Assembly: GCA_025201345.1 (NCBI GenBank)
Contig: JAIXMG010000047.1
Span: 24,913-88,912 of the forward strand
DNA length: 64,000 bases
DNA from: Thamnidium elegans
Lineage: Eukaryota > Mucoromycota > Mucoromycetes > Mucorales > Mucoraceae
Reading direction: 5' to 3'
The notes beneath the pieces were generated by a model that did no database searches, was not told where the DNA came from, and saw only the letters and a program-made list of their open reading frames with translations. The position numbers and the translations under genes were made by a program. This document shows, one piece after another, positions 56,693-64,000 of the stretch; the first letter of the stretch is position 1, and the number at the start of each line of letters is the position of its first letter.

Positions 56693-56932
56693 GTAATAAC
56701 AAGAGAACAAGCGATATGTTTACTATTTTGTGAAGAAATAAACGAAGATAACATATCCAGACTTACAAAGCGAATAGATTCCATGAAGGACTTTGACAAT
56801 TGTTATGAAAAGGATCCACATCAACCTAGATTAATTCCGTTGGTACTTTTACACGCTCATCCATCTAGATTTCTAAAATACATAATCAGTTCGAAAGATT
56901 ACGTCGACAAAACTATTAGCGGTGATCATTAG
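56693..56932 (+). pseudogene. Second copy of the ITxEQAxCxLF domain
   Basis: An 80-codon frame without a start codon reads ITREQAICLLFCEEINEDNI, RLTKRIDSMKDFDNCYEKD and LIPLVLLHAHPSRFL. It aligns residue by residue with the N-terminal 65 residues encoded at 44900-45098 (minus). It is flanked downstream by a Tc1-like fragment. It is an unrecognised, repeated domain. Confidence 0.4.
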
Positions 56933-57089
56933 CAATAATTTAATTTAATATTATTATATATTTTTGGCATATATTTTTGGCATGTAATACTTCTTTTATT
57001 ATAAAAAATAAACAAACTTCATATATTTACTTAGAACGTTGATAAAGTCCTTTTCTACAGGCAAATTCATTTATATCTTGTATAAACTA

Positions 57090-57242
57090 CTGTCATTGAT
57101 TAATCTTCATAGCGATAAGACTGTTGGAAGACCACCGATTTTGATGGAAGAGCATGAGAAATTCTTGCACGAACTAATTGATGAGAAACCATCACTTGTG
57201 ATATCCGATATTATGGATGAAATAATGAGTACGTTTTCATGA
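57090..57242 (+). pseudogene. Tc1/mariner-like transposase, N-terminal fragment
   Basis: The frame reads TVGRPPILMEEHEKFLHELI then DEKPSLVISDIMDEIMSTF. This matches the GRPxxLxEEHxxFLxxLIxExPxxxLxEI pattern of the second helix-turn-helix domain of Tc1-type transposases. No DDE core follows. Confidence 0.5.
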
Positions 57243-57409
57243 TTAATTACAGTATATATATTCACATATAAATAAACTAGTCGGTCCAGTTCGCTACGCT
57301 CACACGACTACCGTCGCCCTATCTGGCTCAACCGCCATATTTATGCTGATCCGATGATGAGTTTTTATAATGTTAAAAAAGATATAAATTTATTTATGTT
57401 AAAAGTAGC

Positions 57410-58473
57410 GGTTAAAAGGTCATATATGGCCACCGCTGGATCTGGAATAATTGAGAGGGTTAAAAAATTACTATAAAAGGCGATTTTTCTTGTGTAACAT
57501 AGTTTGTGTGACCATCGTGTAACATACTGCCAGAATCATTTTTGAGAGTTTTTGGTTCATTTCAATTTTTTCGCTTATAGTCACATTATTTATAATCAAC
57601 AGGCCTCTATCGTACGTCGTTTGTTAAAGAAGCCAATTAGAAACATAATACGCATCGCTGTTACAATTGACCTTCTAAAGAAACTATTTATATTTCCAAA
57701 TTGCTCATCCACTATTAGATGGTTAACATTGTCCATGTTTCATATTAAGTGGGTAAGCGCTTATTTAACTTATTTTGTATATAAGACACACACTTTTTCA
57801 TTAATAAAAAAAACAATCGATTCCTAGTCTGATAATTATCTATTTATTTTACTTTTTTATTTTATTTTTTTGATATAACTTTTATTTTATAACCGTTAAT
57901 ATCACAGGCAACCTATTTTTATTCTGATAACTATTTAGCTATATTACTTTTTTACTTCTGTTTTTAATACTACTTATTAGTAACTAATTCTAACTTTATT
58001 ACTATTATTATTACTGTAATAGTATCTATATACAACGATAAAACAACTAACGAAATCGATAGAGCGGTTTTTAACCTGAAATAAATCCCGGGATTTGCCT
58101 CCGTTGTAAGTACTAATTAACAGCAATACTTATTTTTAGCCAAGAACCACTATTTGCATATAAAAAGATGGCTTATACAAGTAGTCGATCAATCTACCAT
58201 GTTTTACGATTTATTTGACGAAATCCTAACATCAAAACTCACTTATTTTGGCAAGACATCCATATAGAGGACTTCTGGGCTGATTTCAAGTAAGTCATGT
58301 GACTATAAGCGAAAAAATTGAAATGAACCAAAAACTCTCAAAAATGATTCTGGCAGTATGTTACACGATGGTCACACAAACTATGTTACACAAGAAAAAT
58401 CGCCTTTTATAGTAATTTTTTAACCCTCTCAATTATTCCAGATCCAGCGGTGGCCATATATGACCTAAGATCC
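57410..58473 (+). mobile_element. Non-autonomous DNA transposon, copy 1, 1,064 bp, 8-bp target duplication
   Basis: Begins GGTTAAAAGGTCATATATGG and ends CCATATATGACCTAAGATCC. From GGTCATATATGGCC inward the two ends are inverted repeats for about 165 bp, up to TATAGTCACAT. AAAGTAGC flanks it at 57402-57409 and 58474-58481. The interior (about 700 bp) has no transposase. Next to the left terminal repeat it contains about 320 bp of the TGTGATATT-family LTR in reverse orientation. An 8-bp duplication with GG...CC ends recalls Merlin-like or hAT/MULE-like elements. The superfamily is not settled. Confidence 0.88.
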
Positions 58474-58481
58474 AAAGTAGC

Positions 58482-59887
58482 TCGAGATATATACTATTTT
58501 CAATTTTGTCTTCAGGGTTAGAGTCGGATTTTGATTGATGTAAGATATGAATCCCTTTTAAGTTGGTTGATCTTGACGGATGTATCTGCATATAGGTCTC
58601 AGATTATATTTAAGCTCCGACTAATTTAATTGTAAAATTGAAAAACATATTATAAATAAAATATATATATTAAATTACACCAAGAGAAAAAAGAATAAAT
58701 ATAATATTTGGAAAATCTTTTTAAAGGATCAAAAATTGAATTTGGATATAAATAAAAATTAAACAATGCTTTCTTATAACTCTTTGTACATTAAAATTAA
58801 AAAACAAAAGTATATTTATTTAGTAACTAAAGTTATGAAATTAGAAAAAAGAATTAATAAATTAAAAGAAGAAAATACTTATTACAAATCATTAAATAAA
58901 GAAAAAATTATAATAAATTAAATGAGAATGAAGAAAATATAAAAGTAATAAATAAACTAAATAAGAACTATATTAATATAACTAAGAATGAAAAAGATCA
59001 TTTAATTGAAGATATAAAATTAAATAATAGAAATACATTAAAATTATTTAATGATATATATATAAAACACATGAAAAAAGAAATTAAGGAAGACTATATT
59101 AATAATATTTATGAAATTTATGATAAAAATAAATCAAGGTTTATGAAAAACTTAGAAATTAGTTTTAAAATATGTTCCAATGATAGAATATATAATAGTA
59201 ATTATGTATTTCCACTATACACATTTAATAGCATAAAAAAAATCATCCATTGACAATTTTATAAATTTATTAGAAAAACACGTTATAGAAAATATGTGAG
59301 ACCTTAATACATAATGACCCTATATGATATATACAGACGATATATACTTCTTTATATTTATTATTACTACGATACGATATTAAAGATCAAAACTAAACAT
59401 TATTAATTACCTATGATTAAAATACAATATATAATTATTTTAAAAAATTATCCACTTTATTATTAGCAAATACAAAGACAGGGAAACAATCATTTAATAA
59501 TAAGAAAATACCAATTAAACACAATGTGAATAAACACTTAAGCCCAAACCAGATAACAAACGAATTGGATTATCAATAAGGACTAGCCTTAACTTTTTTC
59601 ATATTAAGCTAATCCATATGACAATAAAATAATACTTATAATAATAACTTAATCATTATGACAATAACTTAATCTTTATGACAATAAACTAATTCTTATA
59701 ACAATGAATTAATCCTTATGACATTAAAACTGACTTTATTAACATATTATGCTATACAATTAACCATTCCAATTGCATAACCATAACCACTTTAATATAA
59801 ATACGTCCTTCGTTTTCATTTAAAAATAAAAACAGTAACAATTAAAATTTTATCAATATTTTAAGACTTATTTTCTATTGCATATTT
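58482..59887. other. Unique spacer between the two inverted transposon copies
   Basis: Mostly AT-rich. It contains a decayed Lys/Asn/Ile-rich coding piece (58766-59253) and a segment (59310-59415) repeated at 50845-50945. Several CTTAATC-TATGACAATAA phrases repeat at about 59600-59730. Confidence 0.5.
58766..59253 (+). pseudogene. Decayed AT-biased ORF
   Basis: MLSYNSLYIKIKKQKYIYLV then KLEKRINKLKEENTYYKSLN stops at 58921. It continues in another frame with INKLNKNYINITKNEKDHLI and KHMKKEIKEDYINNIYEIYD, to a stop at 59253. The coil-forming, Lys/Asn-rich style is like the chromodomain transposase gene, but no catalytic block is seen. The family is unknown. Confidence 0.35.
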
Positions 59888-59895
59888 CAAACAGT

Positions 59896-60959
59896 GGATC
59901 TTAGGTCATATATGGCCACCGCTGGATCTGGAATAATTGAGAGGGTTAAAAAATTACTATAAAAGGCGATTTTTCTTGTGTAACATAGTTTGTGTGACCA
60001 TCGTGTAACATACTGCCAGAATCATTTTTGAGAGTTTTTGGTTCATTTCAATTTTTTCGCTTATAGTCACATGACTTACTTGAAATCAGCCCAGAAGTCC
60101 TCTATATGGATGTCTTGCCAAAATAAGTGAGTTTTGATGTTAGGATTTCGTCAAATAAATCGTAAAACATGGTAGATTGATCGACTACTTGTATAAGCCA
60201 TCTTTTTATATGCAAATAGTGGTTCTTGGCTAAAAATAAGTATTGCTGTTAATTAGTACTTACAACGGAGGCAAATCCCGGGATTTATTTCAGGTTAAAA
60301 ACCGCTCTATCGATTTCGTTAGTTGTTTTATCGTTGTATATAGATACTATTACAGTAATAATAATAGTAATAAAGTTAGAATTAGTTACTAATAAGTAGT
60401 ATTAAAAACAGAAGTAAAAAAGTAATATAGCTAAATAGTTATCAGAATAAAAATAGGTTGCCTGTGATATTAACGGTTATAAAATAAAAGTTATATCAAA
60501 AAAATAAAATAAAAAAGTAAAATAAATAGATAATTATCAGACTAGGAATCGATTGTTTTTTTTATTAATGAAAAAGTGTGTGTCTTATATACAAAATAAG
60601 TTAAATAAGCGCTTACCCACTTAATATGAAACATGGACAATGTTAACCATCTAATAGTGGATGAGCAATTTGGAAATATAAATAGTTTCTTTAGAAGGTC
60701 AATTGTAACAGCGATGCGTATTATGTTTCTAATTGGCTTCTTTAACAAACGACGTACGATAGAGGCCTGTTGATTATAAATAATGTGACTATAAGCGAAA
60801 AAATTGAAATGAACCAAAAACTCTCAAAAATGATTCTGGCAGTATGTTACACGATGGTCACACAAACTATGTTACACAAGAAAAATCGCCTTTTATAGTA
60901 ATTTTTTAACCCTCTCAATTATTCCAGATCCAGCGGTGGCCATATATGACCTTTTAACC
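59896..60959 (-). mobile_element. Non-autonomous DNA transposon, copy 2, 1,064 bp, 8-bp target duplication
   Basis: Reverse complement of the copy at 57410-58473 with the same length and no difference seen by eye. It begins GGATCTTAGGTCATATATGG and ends CCATATATGACCTTTTAACC. It is flanked by its own duplication, CAAACAGT, at 59888-59895 and 60960-60967. Different target duplications show two separate insertions rather than an inversion of one locus. Confidence 0.88.
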
Positions 60960-60967
60960 CAAACAGT

Positions 60968-62825
60968 TTATATAATCTTTAGCAAGCACAATAAATACAA
61001 TAAATTAGTAAGACTCGTAAGCAGATATCACCTTGCAAAAAGCACTTGGCCCATTGATCGTGATATATACAGACCATAGTACAATTTAGGGTGAAATAAT
61101 TTTGGGGTCAAATATACTAGGTTATAATACTCTGAATAATGGGAGCGTAGCTTCTGGGAGATGGTGTATATAAATGGGAGAAATAAGGGAGCGTAGCTTA
61201 TGGGAGTTCCTTTATAATTCTCCAAAGAATGGGAGCGTAGCGACCTAGGAGCATGAGTAGCACTGGGAGCGCATAGGAGTAATATTGATGAGGTCGTGAA
61301 ATCGAGATGGGGAGGGGTAAAAAATGAAAATGGGTGTAAAAGAGGGGAAATAAGATAAAATGAATAGGAGAATAAGAAAGTGAATAAGATAGGGTAAAGG
61401 AATATAATAATAAGAAAAATAAAAAAGATGCATAAGTAAAAAAAAAAAAAAAAAAAAAGCATAAGTAGAAAAATAAATAAAAAAAAAAAATAAAAGCATA
61501 AGTAGAAAAAAAGGTAGGGCAGATAGGAAAATAGAACAGGCCAACAGGGATCGCCTACCCGGCGACCCAGTTGCCCCATAAAGGACCAAGGGCGTTGAAG
61601 GTTAGTACTGGAAAGATCAAGGGTTAGCCTCCCCTTACCCTATCTTTTTATTTGTTGTAAAAATAGAGAAAAATCGTGGCTTTTTAATGATACTAATCTT
61701 AAAAATTAAAAAAAATTATTCCCGGAGTTATTAAAGATTTAGTGTTCCCTACAGACACCCTAAAATCAGAGATCGAATCCTGCTGGGAGCAGCATATATT
61801 TAAGGGAGATATGGGCTAAAAACACTACATACTAACACATGCACAGTATCAATAAGAGTTTACTAAAATCCGGGGAATGAATGAGTAAAAATCCGAGCCA
61901 TGATAGTACAGTACCGTTCAGGTTAAATTAGGATGAAATCTTTCTTAACTGTTTAAAGATTAGAGGAAAGTTTTTCCATTTGAGAGATGTTAAATAGTCC
62001 TTCCAGAAGCGTTTGGTTGGTTAGATATTTAGGTTTTAATTAACCTAGATACATTGTTTATATTTTCAGTTTTTATTATTGATATATACGAGCGATATAT
62101 ATAACCTTTTGATTATTATTTAAAGTCTGTAATTACAACTTTATTCGACAAGTACCGATTAACTATGAATAAATCTGTGCCAAGTTGATTTTCCTTATAA
62201 AAGATGTTTGTGATACTGTTACAGAAATAGCCTATACAGAATAACACAATAATAATAAACGACTGTTTATTATTATTTATCAGGACTTGCCTCACTCAAA
62301 TATTACAGCAAATATCTCGGACCGATCATTCCCATAAAGGCTCACTTTTCTTATGTTTTGTTATGAGTACTAGCAATCATCCATAACCCCCTATTTTATC
62401 ATCATCTAATTCAACTATCATTGAAATCTTTCTTTCTTATATAAATAACCACTCTTTCTTTTCAAATAATAAACAATATCTTTTTAAGATTTTTATCAAA
62501 CTTTACTTGACTTATATCATATATATCAATAATTCTACTCAATAAATAAATCTATCCCATCTTTTACCTATATTTTATACTCTATATATATATAGTTTCT
62601 TACTTATAAAGATTCCTTAAGTTATATTTTCTTTATCATGTAATTCTCTGTAAACCAATTCCTTTTTATTTTATTTCTCTACGTATTATATCTGTTACAT
62701 AATACTCTCTTAGTTGAACAGCTATAAGTCTGGTGTTCACTTTCCTTTTGAACTTGTATAGTTATATCTTTTTATTTCTACCTTACAAATAACTATCACT
62801 CAATTTGTAACAATAATAACTATAT
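60968..62825. other. Intergenic stretch with G-rich repeats, a purine tract and AT-rich sequence
   Basis: Repeats at 61135-61535 are listed separately. At 61560-61640 a less AT-rich patch includes GGTTAGTACTGGAAAGATCA, similar to the C-box of 5S rRNA genes, and then a TCTTTTT run. A perfect 13-bp hairpin stem (AATAATAATAAAC/GTTTATTATTATT) lies at about 62249-62279. No protein gene is supported. Confidence 0.45.
61135..61535. repeat. TGGGAGCGTAGC direct repeats followed by a purine-only tract
   Basis: TGGGAGCGTAGC or a close variant occurs four times between 61138 and 61275. From about 61295 to 61535 the plus strand is almost wholly purine plus T, and it contains three GCATAAGTA(A/G)AAAA units. 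Long minus-strand ORFs in this tract (Phe/Leu/Tyr-rich) are composition artefacts. Confidence 0.65.
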
Positions 62826-63268
62826 TGTGATATTAACGACTATAAAATAAAAGTTATATCAAGAAATAAAATAAAAAGTAAAATAACTAGATAATTATCA
62901 GACTAAGAATAGATTGTTATTTTTATTAATGAAAAAGTGTGTGCCTTATATACATATTATGGGTTAAATAAGCGATGCGTATTATGTTTCTAATTGGCTT
63001 CTTTAACAAAAGACGTAAGATAGAGGCTTGTTGATTATAAATAATGTGACAATTATTTATGTAAACCAGTTATCTTCTGTTTGTCAAGAGTTTAAGCAGC
63101 CTTCTAGTTTTATGATCAAAGCGATAGAACAATAGAATATATCTGAGATTAATTTGTAAATAAACACTGTGATTTTGTGTATAGCTTATGTAAGTGACAT
63201 ATGAGGATATGACTTGTATAGGTATATATAAATTAGTACTTATTGAAATATAATACGTAGATATAACA
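62826..63268 (+). mobile_element. Solo LTR, TGTGATATT family, 443 bp
   Basis: Begins TGTGATATTAACGACTATAA and ends GATATAACA. It is flanked by TATAT at 62821-62825 and 63269-63273, which is less convincing than CGTAC for the 51181 copy because the region is AT-rich. It lacks the CTTATCCACTTAATATG part, which is why it is about 100 bp shorter. Confidence 0.7.
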
Positions 63269-63273
63269 TATAT

Positions 63274-64000
63274 AATCCTAAGGATTTCATATTTATGGAT
63301 TTTTTTCTCAATGTTTGGATACTTATATCATGAATTAAAAGACAATAATACTAGATTAAAATGTATCTTTTCAACAACAGGCTATCTCCATAATGCTTTC
63401 TCCTATCATAACTATATCTTAATATAAATATAGCACCGTCACTTTGAGGGACATCTATTACTTCTTAAATGGCTCTCATATTAAAGATATTCATAAATAA
63501 CATTGTATTTAATCTTATAATCTAAACAAAATGTTATCCTTCTAGATATTTCATTTAAATATAAATAATTTATTTAATAAAGAAGCCAACAGTTTTATTA
63601 TGTATGAAAAAGTGATCTTTTATTTATTCTTTATCTAAAATAAACTTCTTTTTATAATAATTTAAAATATCCTTCTTTACAAGTATGCTTTTCCACCTAA
63701 TACCTTATCTAATTAAGTATTACAACTTAACAACTTATATCTCTTCTGCTAACTAGCCCGTAAAGTATATCCCCATCTATTGATTAGGTTAATAATCATC
63801 CTTAGCAACTTAAGTTTTATTTAGATGTACTATTATATGTTGTATGCAAATAATAATATAATTTATACAAAGTTTTACAAAAAAAAAATATACATAAATA
63901 TAATACTATCTGTACACTACTAACTAATCCGTATATCAACGAGATATATGTAGTAATAAAGTATTTGTAAGAGGTTATTGGAGCAATACAGTTATATATA
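63274..64000. other. AT-rich tail of the window, nothing recognised
   Basis: No coding frames above background, no repeats shared with the rest of the window and no RNA genes were seen. Confidence 0.5.

Noticed and set aside
57402..60967. Reading the twin transposons as one large inverted-repeat transposon with a 1.4-kb interior
   Set aside because: Each copy has its own perfect 8-bp duplication, and the outermost flanks do not match each other, so two separate insertions explain the data better.
61028..61589. Long minus-strand ORFs (183 and 114 codons) rich in Phe, Leu and Tyr
   Set aside because: They are the reverse reading of a purine-only tract. Two overlapping frames are open at once and neither has domain-like sequence.
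61715..61800. tRNA-like 3' half (GATCGAATCCTGCTGGGAGCA)
   Set aside because: The B-box-like part is good, but no 5' acceptor strand, D-arm or anticodon arm can be folded upstream. At most it is a decayed tRNA-derived fragment.
62216..62812. Possible further LTR with TGTTACA...TGTAACA ends
   Set aside because: The inverted ends are only 7 bp and the flanks (GATAC and ATAAT) do not match, so no target duplication supports it.
1..64000. CRISPR array, bacterial operon or rRNA operon
   Set aside because: No regularly spaced direct repeats with unique spacers, no operon-like gene packing and no rRNA-like blocks were seen. Spliced genes mark the DNA as eukaryotic.

Overview
The window reads as nuclear DNA of an early-diverging filamentous fungus, most likely a Mucoromycota (Mucorales-type) species. 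It is AT-rich, with long poly-A/T runs and many short introns (about 40-110 nt, nearly all GT-AG). The housekeeping proteins are fungal, and the transposon remnants (Fanzor, piggyBac-like, Tc1/mariner, LINE, solo LTRs) fit that group. The assignment rests on sequence style and protein families, not on a database search.

Positions 1-6.4 kb hold a decayed Fanzor (TnpB-like) gene and a large divergent Hsp70-like ATPase gene. Positions 7.3-39.1 kb are a conserved gene block. It encodes a small membrane protein broken by one base, BCD1 (box C/D snoRNP assembly), a class I phosphatidylinositol transfer protein, mitochondrial GatC, the AMPK/SNF1 beta subunit, casein kinase 2 beta, GMPPA-like GDP-mannose pyrophosphorylase, a four-LIM paxillin-like protein, a plasma-membrane syntaxin (Sso type), DENR/Tma22, an F-box plus ankyrin protein, EMG1/NEP1, SIN3 and UBC7. 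Exon joins for these genes were worked out by hand and keep frame throughout. The genes do not form one pathway. Ribosome and RNA work (BCD1, EMG1, DENR, GatC), signalling and transcription (AMPK beta, CK2 beta, SIN3), secretion and cell surface (PITP, syntaxin, GMPPA) and protein turnover (UBC7, F-box) are interleaved, often as close convergent or divergent pairs.

The stretches 11.5-13.7, 15.1-18.3 and 23.2-27.9 kb inside that block are gene-poor and hold gene fragments, a dispersed AT-rich repeat family and a local duplication.

From about 39.1 kb to the end the DNA is accessory and repeat-dominated. It contains a gene rearranged into a 769-bp inverted repeat with a 215-bp spacer, piggyBac and Tc1/mariner pseudogenes, and two paralogous proteins that look like PD-(D/E)XK nucleases. 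It also holds a LINE interrupted by a DDE transposon (transposase plus C-terminal chromodomain) that is itself interrupted by a solo LTR. Two apparently identical 1,064-bp DNA transposons with 8-bp target duplications sit in opposite orientation, and there are two further solo LTRs with clean 5-bp duplications. The least familiar items are the chromodomain-DDE transposon and its nested insertions, the twin 1,064-bp elements that carry a piece of an LTR, and the large hairpin-forming inverted repeat.
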